Assembly: GCA_024698345.1 (NCBI GenBank)
Contig: JAILRH010000213.1
Coordinates: forward strand, 1 to 32,092
DNA length: 32,092 nt
Direction: 5' to 3'
DNA from: Lachnospiraceae bacterium
Lineage (GTDB): Bacteria; Bacillota; Clostridia; Lachnospirales; Lachnospiraceae
Part shown: positions 15,352 to 24,600 of the stretch, piece after piece
How positions within the stretch are numbered: position 1 is the stretch's first letter
Layout: each line of letters begins with the position of its first letter
Notes under the pieces: generated by a model
What the model saw: the letters and a program-made list of their open reading frames with translations, nothing else
Told to the model about the DNA's origin: nothing
Databases searched by the model: none
Made by a program: the position numbers and the translations under genes

Positions 15352-15450
15352 AGTATTATAAAGATAGTTGAAAAAATTATAATTTATATTTATTGAACCA
15401 TTCCTGAAAACCAGTATTGGAAAGATGGTTGAAATAATTATAATTTATAT
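15352..15450 (+). repeat. Pair of 38-bp direct repeats upstream of yifB
   Basis: 15352-15389 and 15413-15450 match at 34 of 38 positions, 61 bases apart. Both contain TTGAAA followed by the AT-rich AATTATAATTTATAT. The second ends 7 bases before the yifB SD. They could be a duplicated promoter or regulator site; no clear -10 box at the correct distance is seen for either. The 193-base gap between sigK and yifB shows nothing else convincing. Confidence 0.75.
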
Positions 15451-15470
15451 AGGTGCAAAAGGGGAAATAT

Positions 15471-16976
15471 ATGGTTACAAGTGTTAATAGTGCGACAATA
15501 TACGGAATAGAAGCATGTGTGGTTACAGTGGAAACTGATATCAGTGACGGGCTTCCGTCTTTTGATATGGTGGGGCTTTTGTCATCTGAGGTCAGGGAGG
15601 CCAGAGAGAGAGTTAGAACGGCAATCAAAAACTCCGGATTTGTCATTCCACCCAAAAGAATAACTATTAATCTTGCACCGGGAGATTTGAGAAAGTCGGG
15701 AACATATTTTGATCTTCCAATTGCAGTCTCAATTCTTGCCAGTATTGGCATTATTCCACAAAACATGATTAAAGATTATATGTTCGTGGGAGAATTAGGA
15801 TTGGATGGACATGTGGTAAGAGTTAACGGAGTATTGCCCATCGTTTTGAAAGCTATGGATGAGGGAATGAAGAAATGCTTCGTTCCAAGCGGTAATATAA
15901 CGGAGTGCTCATTGGCCAAAGGCATTGATATTATTCCTGTTGACAACCTAAATGAACTGGTAGGGCAAATGGTATCAGGAGAATTGAATAGCGGTATATC
16001 GGTTCCTGAAGTTGCAATGTCCTATGGGGATGACTACTACGATTTTTCTAATGTAAAAGGTCAGGTGGCGGCAAAACGTGCAGCAGAGATAACAGCTGCA
16101 GGAATGCACAATATGCTCATGATTGGGACACCGGGTTCGGGAAAGACAATGATTGCCAAATGCATGCCCTCAATTATGCCTTTATTGTCTGACGAAGAGA
16201 GAATAGAAGTGGCAAAAATATACAGCGTTGCAGGACTGAATGATGGGGGGATAAGTGTGATGAGACCCTTTAGGAGTCCTCATCACACAGCTACTGTTGC
16301 ATCTTTGGCGGGAGGTGGATTAAATCCTAATCCCGGGGAATTTACTCTTGCCCACAGAGGAGTTCTATTCCTGGACGAACTCCCCGAATTTTCAGGGAGA
16401 GCCATTGAATTGCTCCGACAGCCTTTAGAGGACAGAGTTATCTCTATTTCCAGAATGGGAGGAAAGTATGTGTTTCCTTCGGATTTCATTTTTCTTGGGG
16501 CAAGTAATCCGTGTAAATGCGGATACTATCCGGACAGGAATAAATGTAAGTGCACTGAATATGATGTGAATAAATATATGGGCAAAATCAGCGGCCCCAT
16601 TATGGACAGGATAGATTTGTGCGTGGGTATTGAACCGGTAACTTACGAAGAAATAAACAGTAATGAGAAAGGCGAGAGCTCTGAAATAATCAGAAAAAGA
16701 GTTGAAAGAGCAGTTTGTTTTCAGAAAGAAAGGTTTAAAGACACATCGATTTCTTTCAATAGCCAGATTGACGGAAGGCATATTGAGGAGTTTTGTCCCT
16801 TGGGAAAAGAAGAGCGAAAAGTGATGGAATATGCCTTCAGTAAGCTTGATTTGAGCGTGAGAAGTTACAATAAAATTATAAAAGTAGCAAGGACAATAGC
16901 GGATTTGGAAGAACAAAAAGATATTGGAAAAAAGCATCTGATAGAAGCAATTAATTATAGAAGCAGATATGTATAA
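15471..16976 (+). CDS. comM: YifB/ComM family Mg chelatase-like ATPase
   Basis: This 501-residue AAA+ protein has an N-terminal S5/Lon-like domain, an ATPase core with Walker A GTPGSGKT (219-226) and Walker B VLFLDELPEFS, and a C-terminal part with a cysteine pattern (NPCKCGYYPDRNKCKC) plus a Mg-chelatase helical domain. Full length matches the family (about 500). In Gram-negative bacteria, ComM is a branch-migration helicase used in natural transformation; in Clostridia the role is not established. The ATG at 15471 follows AAAAGGGG at six bases; an in-frame GTG at 15453 precedes that SD. The dprA gene follows after an 821-base non-coding interval. Confidence 0.92.
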   Translation: MVTSVNSATIYGIEACVVTVETDISDGLPSFDMVGLLSSEVREARERVRTAIKNSGFVIPPKRITINLAPGDLRKSGTYFDLPIAVSILASIGIIPQNMIKDYMFVGELGLDGHVVRVNGVLPIVLKAMDEGMKKCFVPSGNITECSLAKGIDIIPVDNLNELVGQMVSGELNSGISVPEVAMSYGDDYYDFSNVKGQVAAKRAAEITAAGMHNMLMIGTPGSGKTMIAKCMPSIMPLLSDEERIEVAKIYSVAGLNDGGISVMRPFRSPHHTATVASLAGGGLNPNPGEFTLAHRGVLFLDELPEFSGRAIELLRQPLEDRVISISRMGGKYVFPSDFIFLGASNPCKCGYYPDRNKCKCTEYDVNKYMGKISGPIMDRIDLCVGIEPVTYEEINSNEKGESSEIIRKRVERAVCFQKERFKDTSISFNSQIDGRHIEEFCPLGKEERKVMEYAFSKLDLSVRSYNKIIKVARTIADLEEQKDIGKKHLIEAINYRSRYV

Positions 16977-16984
16977 ATAAAAAC

Positions 16985-17103
16985 TGAAAACGTTCATACG
17001 CAGTTTTCAGAATCCTCTATCGCATTAAGCAAATGTTTTAGCGAAATTCATTTGCTTGAATGCTCTCGGAGTTATTCTGAAAACTGTTGTAGTCTACGTT
17101 TCA
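16985..17103 (+). repeat. 119-bp foldback element with nested inverted repeats
   Basis: A perfect 13-bp inverted repeat (17001-17013 and 17074-17086) is extended outward to 16985 and 17103 by imperfect pairing. Inside it, 17022-17035 pairs with 17049-17063 over 14 bases with one inserted G, around a 13-base loop. The whole element forms one long stem with bulges. It begins 8 bases after yifB and has no T-run, so it is not an ordinary terminator. A MITE-like element, a structured RNA or an mRNA-stabilising 3' end are all possible. Confidence 0.8.
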
Positions 17104-17106
17104 TAA

Positions 17107-17709
17107 ATCGTCTGAAGAAGAAGTCCAAGCAATACAGACGAAAAAGGAGAAAATAGCAAAATCGTCTGAAGAAGAAGTCCAAGCAATACAGACGAAAAAG
17201 AAGAAAATAGCAAAAATCATCTGTAGAAGAAATATGGGCGATACAGATGAAAAAGAAGAAAAAGCCAAAATCATCTGTAGAAGAAATATGGGCAATACAG
17301 ACGAAAAAGGAGAAAATATCAAAATTGTCTGAAGAAGAAATATAAGCGATACAGATGAAAAAGAAGAAAATAGCAAAATTATCTGTAGAAAAATTCCAAG
17401 CAATACAGACGAAAAAGGAGAAAAAGCCAAAATCATCTGTAGAAGAAATATGGGCGATACAGACGAAAAAGAAGAAAATATCAAAATCGTCTGTAGAAGA
17501 AATATAAGCGATACAGATGAAAAAGAAGAAAAAGCCAAAATCATCTGTAGAAGAAATATGGGCAATACAGATGAAAAAGAAGAAAAAGCCAAAATCATCT
17601 GTAGAAGAAATATAAGCGATACAGACGAAAAAGGAGAAAATATCAAAATCGTCTGAAGAAGAAGTCCAAGCAATACAGACGAAAAAAGAGAAAATATCAA
17701 AATCGTCTG
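17107..17709 (+). repeat. Minisatellite of eleven 54-bp units, each with an inverted repeat
   Basis: Units start at 17107, 17161, 17216, 17270, 17324, 17378, 17432, 17486, 17540, 17594 and 17648, with a partial twelfth at 17702. All are 54 bases long except the second, which is 55. Each begins with a form of ATCGTCTG or ATCATCTG and holds CAGACGA or CAGATGA about 20 bases later, so a 7-bp dyad recurs in every unit. The centre has two forms, AGTCCAAGCAATA and ATATGGGCGATA-like, in mosaic order. It fills most of the yifB-dprA gap. Open frames exist on both strands but have no ribosome site. Confidence 0.95.
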
Positions 17710-17797
17710 TAAATTGATGAGCAAAGGATTAGTATTATATGTTTCAACATGTATACTTTGTGAAATAAGTAATTAAAAAAAACGGGTAGGAGGATTG

Positions 17798-18901
17798 ATG
17801 ACAAGAGAAGAATTGTGGATATGGTACGCGACACTTTTAGATGAACCAAATGGAGTAACGTATAAGACTTTTGAAAGCACGAGACAGATTAAGGAGGTTT
17901 ATGAAGCGGGTATTGATCAGTTAGTGGAACAGTACAAGTTTTCTAAAAAAGAAGCAGAACAGATTGAGAAGTCTAAAGGATCAGGAAAGTTAGAAATTTG
18001 TATGAAACGAATGAGGGAGGGGGAGATTCAATTTGTAACTGTTGAGGATAAATTGTATCCGGAGAGGCTTAAGCAGTTTGAAGATAAGCCAAAGTTCCTA
18101 TTCTATAAAGGGAATCTTCCAAAAGAGTATCTTCCGACAGTAGGGATGGTTGGTGCGCGGGCATGTACTAATTACGGTCGCAACATGGCAAAAATGCTTG
18201 GGGAGGAATTGTCTTCTAATCATATTCAGATTATCAGCGGATTGGCAAGGGGGATTGATACATACAGTATGATTGGAGCAATATCAGGGAAAACTCCCAC
18301 ATTTGCAGTTCTTGGAAGTGGTGTTGATGTATGTTATCCCACAGAAAATATAGAACTTTATGAAGAAATATTGAATAATGGAGGAGGCATTATTTCTGAA
18401 TTTATCCCGGGATCTTCACCGCTTCAGTGGCATTTTCCCATTAGAAACAGGATAATAAGCGGTTTGTCAGATAAGGTGGCGGTGATTGAGGCAAGGGAAA
18501 AAAGCGGAAGTCTTATTACCGTAGAATATGCTCTTGAGCAGGGAAAGGATGTATGGGCAGTTCCCGGAAGAGTGGGAGACAGCCTTAGCAGTGGCTGTAA
18601 CAGACTGCTGAAATGCGGCGCCGGAGTGCTGACAAGTGGTTACGATATAATTGAAGAAATGTCAGATGTGGTAAAGGATATCAAACAACTGGGAGCCACA
18701 AAAGATGAACAGATGGAAATGATGGAGGAAACAAACTTGAAAGTGTATAGGGCAATTGAAAGTTACCCGCAATCCATAACTGAGATAATGAAAAAAACGC
18801 AGTTGGGCTATGAAAAAATAATAGAGATTTTGTTGTGTTTACAGATGAGTGGAGTGGTTGAAGAGATAAGTAAAAATTATTTTGTAAGATGCATTAAATA
18901 G
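17798..18901 (+). CDS. dprA: DNA-processing protein DprA
   Basis: This 367-residue protein loads RecA on single-stranded DNA during natural transformation in studied species. It has a helical N-terminal domain, a Rossmann-like DprA core (about 100-310) with GMVGARACTNYG, SGLARGIDT, VLGSGVDVCYP, NRIISGLSD and EAREKSGSLITVEYALEQG, and a C-terminal winged helix. The ATG at 17798 lies four bases after GGAGG; the in-frame TTG three bases earlier is too close to it. The pair with topA is conserved in Firmicutes. Presence does not prove competence. Confidence 0.95.
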   Translation: MTREELWIWYATLLDEPNGVTYKTFESTRQIKEVYEAGIDQLVEQYKFSKKEAEQIEKSKGSGKLEICMKRMREGEIQFVTVEDKLYPERLKQFEDKPKFLFYKGNLPKEYLPTVGMVGARACTNYGRNMAKMLGEELSSNHIQIISGLARGIDTYSMIGAISGKTPTFAVLGSGVDVCYPTENIELYEEILNNGGGIISEFIPGSSPLQWHFPIRNRIISGLSDKVAVIEAREKSGSLITVEYALEQGKDVWAVPGRVGDSLSSGCNRLLKCGAGVLTSGYDIIEEMSDVVKDIKQLGATKDEQMEMMEETNLKVYRAIESYPQSITEIMKKTQLGYEKIIEILLCLQMSGVVEEISKNYFVRCIK

Positions 18902-18916
18902 TAGTAAAAAATACAT

Positions 18917-18971
18917 AAAAATAATATTATTCGAAAGAATGCAAGCCTTCTTTCTTCATAATCTTATTTTT
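18917..18971 (+). terminator. Probable AT-rich terminator after dprA
   Basis: Arms 18917-18930 and 18958-18971 match at 13 of 14 positions. Inside them GAAAGAA (18933-18939) pairs with TTCTTTC (18948-18954). The right side ends in TTATTTTTA. It starts 16 bases after the dprA stop. Stability is modest because the stem is AT-rich. Confidence 0.5.
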
Positions 18972-19009
18972 ATATGCATTGCTGTATACTTGCAAATAAA
19001 ATGTGAAAT

Positions 19010-19053
19010 TTCATCTTTCAAATAAAAAAAATTCATCTTTCAAATAAAAAAAA
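19010..19053 (+). repeat. Perfect 22-bp tandem duplication before topA
   Basis: 19010-19031 and 19032-19053 are identical and end in a run of eight A. The duplication lies just upstream of the candidate topA promoter, so it may act as an A-tract upstream element. Confidence 0.9.
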
Positions 19054-19054
19054 C

Positions 19055-19083
19055 TTGAAAAAGATTTATTGTTGGTGTATATT
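19055..19083 (+). promoter_or_regulatory. Candidate topA promoter
   Basis: TTGAAA (19055-19060) and TATATT (19078-19083) are separated by 17 bases, with A-tracts directly upstream. Transcription would start near 19090, leaving a leader of about 160 bases before topA. Confidence 0.6.
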
Positions 19084-19098
19084 GAGTTAGGTTTGCAC

Positions 19099-19212
19099 CC
19101 GACGGGTGGATATATTTTATATAGAAGAAACACGTTTATATTTTGAAAATAATATGGAGTTTTCCGGTATTTTTTTAAGGAAAAGCATTTTTTAAAAATG
19201 AATTTTCCGGTA
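19099..19212 (+). promoter_or_regulatory. topA leader with alternative hairpins
   Basis: CACCC-GAC-GGGTG is a small hairpin near 19096-19108. Downstream, TTTTCC at 19160-19165, GGAAAA at 19179-19184 and TTTTCC at 19203-19208 allow two exclusive pairings. The first is a weak stem followed by TTTTTT (19188-19193), terminator-like. The second, using the same GGAAAA, is extended by ATTTTT/AAAAAT (19187-19199). TTTTCCGGTA is present twice as a direct repeat. No known riboswitch is recognised. Confidence 0.35.
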
Positions 19213-19250
19213 AGAATAATGGAAGAACTTCACGGGACAGGAGTATCAGG

Positions 19251-21329
19251 ATGGCAAAATATTTAGTTATCGTGGAATCACCGGCAAAGGTAAAGACAAT
19301 TAAAAAGTTTTTAGGAAGCAATTATGAAGTTGTTGCTTCAAATGGTCACGTAAGAGATCTCCCAAAGAGTACAATGGGAGTTGACTTTGATAATGATTTT
19401 GAACCAAAGTATATTACAATTAGAGGAAAGGGCGACAAGCTTGCGGAACTTAGAAGAATGGTCAAAAAAGCAGATAAAGTATTTCTCGCAACTGACCCGG
19501 ACCGTGAGGGAGAAGCTATTTCGTGGCATTTAGCAAATGCACTAAAACTTGATGATAAAAAAGCAAAGAGAATTACTTTCAATGAGATAACAAAACCTGC
19601 CGTAAAGGCATCACTCAAAGAGCCTAGAACAATAGATATGGACAGAGTAGATGCACAGCAGGCGAGAAGAGTTCTTGACAGAATGGTGGGTTACAGCATA
19701 AGCCCTCTTCTTTGGAATAAGATAAAGAGAGGACTTAGTGCCGGACGTGTGCAGTCAGTAGCTCTTAGAATGCTTTGTGACAGAGAAGAAGAGATTAATG
19801 CATTTATTCCTAAAGAATACTGGGATATGAATGCTGTTATTAATGTTAAAGGTGAGAAGAAACCCTTAGTTGCAAGTTTTTACGGAACTAAAGATGGAAA
19901 GATGGAAATCGAGGGTAAAGCTCAGCTTGACGGTATAATAAAAGAAATCAAGGGAAGCAAATTCAAGGTTTCTGAAATAAAGACAGGCACAAGAGTAAAG
20001 AAAGCACCGGTTCCTTTCATTACTTCAACACTTCAGCAGGAAGCATCAAAGGTACTTAACTTCTCAACTCAGAAGACTATGAGGCTTGCCCAGCAGTTGT
20101 ATGAAGGTGTTGATATTAAGGGAAGAGGTACAATAGGTCTTATTACTTATCTTCGTACTGATTCAACAAGAATATCAGATACTGCAGCAGAGCAGGCGGC
20201 AGAATATATTCAGGCAACTTACGGAGAAAAGTATGTAGCCAAAGTGATAAAAGAAAATAAAAACGGCAAGAAGATTCAGGATGCTCATGAGGCTATTCGT
20301 CCAACAGATATCACACTTACACCAATTATGATAAAAGATGAGTTAAGCAGAGATTTGTTCAGATTATATCAGCTTATTTGGAAGAGATTTACAGCCAGCA
20401 GAATGGAAAGTGCTATTTATGATACAACTTCCGTAAAAATAAGCGCAAAAGATTATGTGTTCACAGCATCTGCTTCTAAAATCGGATTCGATGGTTTCAT
20501 GTCAGTATATGTAGATAGTGAGACAGAAAAAGTTGAAGCAAATAATATTATAAGTAAATTGACAAAAGAGTCAGAACTTACGCTTGAAGAACTTGAGGAG
20601 AATCAGCATTTTACACAGCCACCTGCACATTTTACAGAAGCTGCACTTGTAAAGGCAATGGAAGAACTTGGTATTGGAAGACCAAGTACATATGCTCCAA
20701 CTATTACAACAATTCTTGGAAGAAGATATATTACAAAGGAAAAGAAGAATCTTTATGTCACGGAACTTGGTGAGGCTGTTAATTCAGTTATGAAGACAGC
20801 ATTTCCTGTTATTGTTGACACAAGTTTTACTGCAAATATGGAATCTCTTCTTGACAGTGTGGAAGAGGGACTTGTCTCATGGAAGACAGTTATTAAAAAC
20901 TTCTATCCTGATTTGAAAGATGCGGTAGACAATGCCGAGAAGGAGCTTGAAAAAATCGAAATCGCAGATGAAGTATCAGACGAAATCTGCGAAGAGTGTG
21001 GACGCCAGATGGTTATCAAATACGGACCACACGGAAAGTTCTTAGCATGTCCGGGATTCCCTGAATGCAAGAATACAAAACCATATCTTGAAAAGATTGG
21101 AGTGCCATGTCCTGACTGCGGTAAGGAAGTGGTAATCAAGAAAACTAAAAAGGGAAGAAAGTTCTACGGCTGTATTGATTATCCGGAATGTAACTTCATG
21201 TCATGGCAGAAACCATCAGCAAAGAAGTGCCCTGAGTGTGGAGGCTTTATGGTTGAAAAGGGTAACAAACTTGCCTGTGGTGACGAAAACTGCGGATATG
21301 TTGAACTGATTTCCAAAGAAGAAAAATAG
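19251..21329 (+). CDS. topA: DNA topoisomerase I (type IA)
   Basis: This 692-residue enzyme relaxes negatively supercoiled DNA by passing a strand through a break held on a tyrosine. The Toprim domain has E9 (VIVESPAK) and D82, D84 and E86 (TDPDREGE); the catalytic tyrosine is Y300 in LITYLRTDS. The core ends with the GIGRPSTYAPTI motif. Three zinc-ribbon cysteine sets follow (from CEECG, CPDCG and CPECG), as in most Gram-positive TopA. The SD AGGAG stands seven bases before the ATG. In many Firmicutes topA is followed sooner or later by codY; here secreted-protein genes follow. Confidence 0.97.
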   Translation: MAKYLVIVESPAKVKTIKKFLGSNYEVVASNGHVRDLPKSTMGVDFDNDFEPKYITIRGKGDKLAELRRMVKKADKVFLATDPDREGEAISWHLANALKLDDKKAKRITFNEITKPAVKASLKEPRTIDMDRVDAQQARRVLDRMVGYSISPLLWNKIKRGLSAGRVQSVALRMLCDREEEINAFIPKEYWDMNAVINVKGEKKPLVASFYGTKDGKMEIEGKAQLDGIIKEIKGSKFKVSEIKTGTRVKKAPVPFITSTLQQEASKVLNFSTQKTMRLAQQLYEGVDIKGRGTIGLITYLRTDSTRISDTAAEQAAEYIQATYGEKYVAKVIKENKNGKKIQDAHEAIRPTDITLTPIMIKDELSRDLFRLYQLIWKRFTASRMESAIYDTTSVKISAKDYVFTASASKIGFDGFMSVYVDSETEKVEANNIISKLTKESELTLEELEENQHFTQPPAHFTEAALVKAMEELGIGRPSTYAPTITTILGRRYITKEKKNLYVTELGEAVNSVMKTAFPVIVDTSFTANMESLLDSVEEGLVSWKTVIKNFYPDLKDAVDNAEKELEKIEIADEVSDEICEECGRQMVIKYGPHGKFLACPGFPECKNTKPYLEKIGVPCPDCGKEVVIKKTKKGRKFYGCIDYPECNFMSWQKPSAKKCPECGGFMVEKGNKLACGDENCGYVELISKEEK

Positions 21330-21407
21330 AAAGAAAAATAGATGTTAGATGAATTGTGTCTAAAGTGTGAAAATGTGAATAAAAATGGTGAAACTAATAA
21401 AATATAC

Positions 21408-21437
21408 TTGAAATTAATGTGAATTTTGTTATATAAT
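21408..21437 (+). promoter_or_regulatory. Promoter of the candidate small RNA after topA
   Basis: TTGAAA (21408-21413) and TATAAT (21432-21437) are separated by 18 bases. A transcript from here would begin near 21444 and end at the terminator 94 bases further on. Confidence 0.65.
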
Positions 21438-21443
21438 TTAGTC

Positions 21444-21537
21444 AGAAGAATTGAGGAAAATGATTGTTCTGAGGTTCGTCTAAATATCTAAATATCTAAA
21501 AATAACACCCTGTTTGGTCGCAGGGTGTTATTTTTAT
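21444..21537 (+). ncRNA. Candidate 94-nt independent small RNA or leader-peptide transcript
   Basis: A near-consensus promoter and a strong intrinsic terminator bracket about 94 bases with no gene. Inside, GAGG precedes an ATG (21460) that opens a seven-codon frame, MIVLRFV, whose spacing of three bases is short for translation. Three AT-rich 8-base units (CTAAATAT, CTAAATAT, CTAAAAAT) come next. No Rfam-type family is recognised. It may be a regulatory RNA or a relic of a removed gene. Confidence 0.45.
21498..21535 (+). terminator. Strong intrinsic terminator before the fibro-slime gene
   Basis: A perfect 15-bp stem (21498-21512 with 21521-21535), loop TTTGGTCG, has A-rich and T-rich ends. 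It would stop transcripts from topA and from the candidate small RNA. Confidence 0.93.
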
Positions 21538-21571
21538 GTCGTAAACAAGCACTAGAACAAAAAGAAAAAAG

Positions 21572-21580
21572 TGATATAAT
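21572..21580 (+). promoter_or_regulatory. Extended -10 element of the fibro-slime operon
   Basis: TGATATAAT is an extended -10 box (TG-N-TATAAT). The -35 region is weak (CTAGAA about 17 bases upstream). The leader before the ATG at 21644 is about 55 bases. Confidence 0.5.
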
Positions 21581-21643
21581 TATACATATATAGTATCGGA
21601 TTAATGACATATTGTAACAGCTAATGAAAGTGAGGAGAAAAAC

Positions 21644-24600
21644 ATGAAAACTATTAAAAGACTCTTAGTTGTTTTTTTGTCTGTTGCACTTACTGTAGTA
21701 ACGGTGCCTTTTCAGGTTCAGATAAATGCGGCAGATATGTTTACTTTTACATTTAAGGATGCCACCCCTAACCATTGGCTGAAAGGTTCTGCTGATGGTG
21801 TGACTGCATTATATGAGATTAGTTCCGGTGGACAAACATATCCTATGACTATGATGAGTAATGGAAGATACTGGTGTGCAGATATTCCGGAAAATCTGGG
21901 AGCGTTTACTGTCAACAGAAAGTCTGAGGATGGGACAAGTGTTTGGAACAGTTGGAACCTTAACACTTCAGCAAGAGGCGGAATGACTGTCTATGCTGCT
22001 ACCGGTTCAGGCAGCGGAACGTGGATTGAACAGTCTACTCCTGTGGACCCTGTAGACACAGACTATTCTATATATGGCACTATGGATACAGAGATTGCGT
22101 CTCATCCAAGCAACAATATCAACATTCCACAGATAGTTGATACTAACGACGGTGATAATGATCTTATAGTAGTTCCTGCTATTTATTACAATTATGTCAA
22201 TGAAGCTGCCGCCGGAATATATTCTGACACTTGTAATTGGTGGAAACAGTTTCTTGCTTTTGACCATGCAATCACAAAAAAATATTATGGGGAGAATAAA
22301 TTAAGATATCCATTGTACACTCAGGCTGCAGACTCTTTTGATACCTATGGTGGAATAAGTACAAACAGAAAGTTAGAAGAGATGTTTACAGAGGATGAGC
22401 CTTATGACAGTACTATAACAGATGCGGAAACTTTATTTTATGTTAATCATAATCTGTCTGCAGGGTTGGCACAACTGTACTCACCTGTTCAGGGACTTGT
22501 TGCAGACTTCCTTAGTACTGACAGGAAGCTGTTGTCTTCAGAAAAAAGCAACAACAGAAATGTCATAATGCCATTTTTTGATGATAACTTCCTTGGAACA
22601 ACCGGAGACGAGGTTATTAAAGAAGGATATTGGGCAACAAGATATGGAAGTATTAATGAACCGTTATCCTTTCCGTTTAGAAAACAGGGCGATTTGTATA
22701 TATTTGACAGCAATTCCGGAATAGACAATATAAGAGTACTGGGGGATGGGACTGTAACATATAGTTCTGCGGCCAGTGCAAGGGTATCAGACGCAACAAA
22801 CGATGATACGGGATTTTTCCCTTTTAATGACTCTTCAAACAGTGGAAATTCCAAAACTCTTAAATACGGCTTTGGAACAAGAATGGATATTCCTTTTACT
22901 GTGCCTCAAACCGGAGACGAGATAAAGTTTAATTTCCGAGGTGATGATGACATCTGGGTATATATTGATGGCAGGCTGGTTCTTGATTTGGGAGGCGCAC
23001 ATGGAAATGCAGAGGGTGAGATTAATTTTACTACAGACAATGTATATGCAAAAGATGCATATGTTATGGACTATTCTGCAGACAAAATTCAAAGTGCGTC
23101 AGACAACAAGGTTTTATCAGATTTATTTGACGATGAATTATATTTTACAGATCCGTATGAAGAGCATACTATGACATTATTTTATATGGAACGTGGTTTG
23201 TATGATTCGAACTTGATGATTTCATTTAATTTCGATGCAAAAAATCTTGTTCAGGCAAGTGGCTTTAATGTAGATAATCACATTACAGCTTCAAATGTAG
23301 ACAGTGCATTGAGAGGAATGACAAAATACGTCGCTGAACAAGATACTTTTGAGTACAAAATTTTAAATACTGACAACAATTCTGATGAGGCGCATCAGAT
23401 ATTACCTAACGGGGTAACAGACACTTCAAGGAACGGTTCAGGAAATGTAGCCAACAAAGAAGTTCTTGTGCTAGGTCAGGACGAGGAAACTATCAATAGG
23501 AATTCAATCAGAAATAATAAAATAAGTGTTGCACAAAAACAATATGACAAATACAATACACTGTTTGAAATAGAAGATGGAGATGGCAACACCATAGTAT
23601 CATCTTCACCGCCAAACTACACTCAGACTGATGAAAATGGTACCTGGCTAAAGGCAGATGATGATTCTTATAGAGGTAAGCCCGGATCACAAACTGTTCT
23701 GGTACAAAACGCAACTGTTTCTGACGATATATCACAGAGTATTACTACAAATGTAGCTTTTTACAACGATATAAAAGTATCCGGTTTTTCAATTACAAAA
23801 CAATATGACGGTTCACAGGAAACAGAGTTTACATTCGAAGTGGGCTATACAAAACTTTTTGGTGCTGTGGTGAGTGGTAGCAGTATGCTTACAGGTAGTC
23901 TAAACAATGTTAGATATACCGTTGGAGGAGAGACAAGGACAGTCACAAATAACTGCATTACAATAAGAGCAGGACAGACTGCTGTATTTGAGGGTATACC
24001 TGTAGACACAATTGTGACGGTAAGAGAGTTATATGCCGGTGCATCCTTTACCAGCGTTACTGTTTCAAATTCCTCAAACAATGCTGAAAACTTAACATTT
24101 ACTGACAATACAAAAAAGTCTGCTACTATAGGAACTTCGCAAAATACTCCTGCATTTTTATATGTAAATACAAGGATTGTGGGAGACAGATGGGTATACT
24201 ATACAGAAGTTGGAAAAGAAACGTCCCTTCCTATACCGGATGAATATCAGGATAAGGTGACAACAAGCATCCCTGTAGAAGTGGAATTGGAAGATGAAGA
24301 AGTAACATCTTATGCAATTACAGATAACACAGTATTTTTCAATCCACCGGATGGATGGGATACATCAAAAATATATTGTTATCAGTGGAATGATAGTGTA
24401 CGGCCTCTGGGAAATTGGCCGGGCACGAAGATGAATTACGATTCACAATCAGGTTATTATTATATTGAACTTGGAGGCACTGAAACACAAACAAATCTTA
24501 TTTTTAATAATGGCAGCGGAACTAATATACCTCAGACAGGCAATCTGACGTATCAACTGGGATATCCTCTAAAGTTGTACGATGCTTCAAACGGAGGAAC

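Noticed and set aside
17450..17656. Plus-strand open frame across part of the same array
   Set aside because: Low-complexity charged repeat, no SD, and the frame only covers four units.
17107..17709. CRISPR array
   Set aside because: Units are continuous repeats with no unique spacers, and no cas gene is in the window.
17101..17724. Minus-strand open frame of 207 codons with hydrophobic 18-residue repeats
   Set aside because: It is simply the 54-bp array read backwards; it starts at a TTG without an SD and changes frame at the 55-bp unit.
19096..19108. Riboswitch before topA based on the CACCC-GAC-GGGTG hairpin
   Set aside because: No known riboswitch consensus could be recognised around it.
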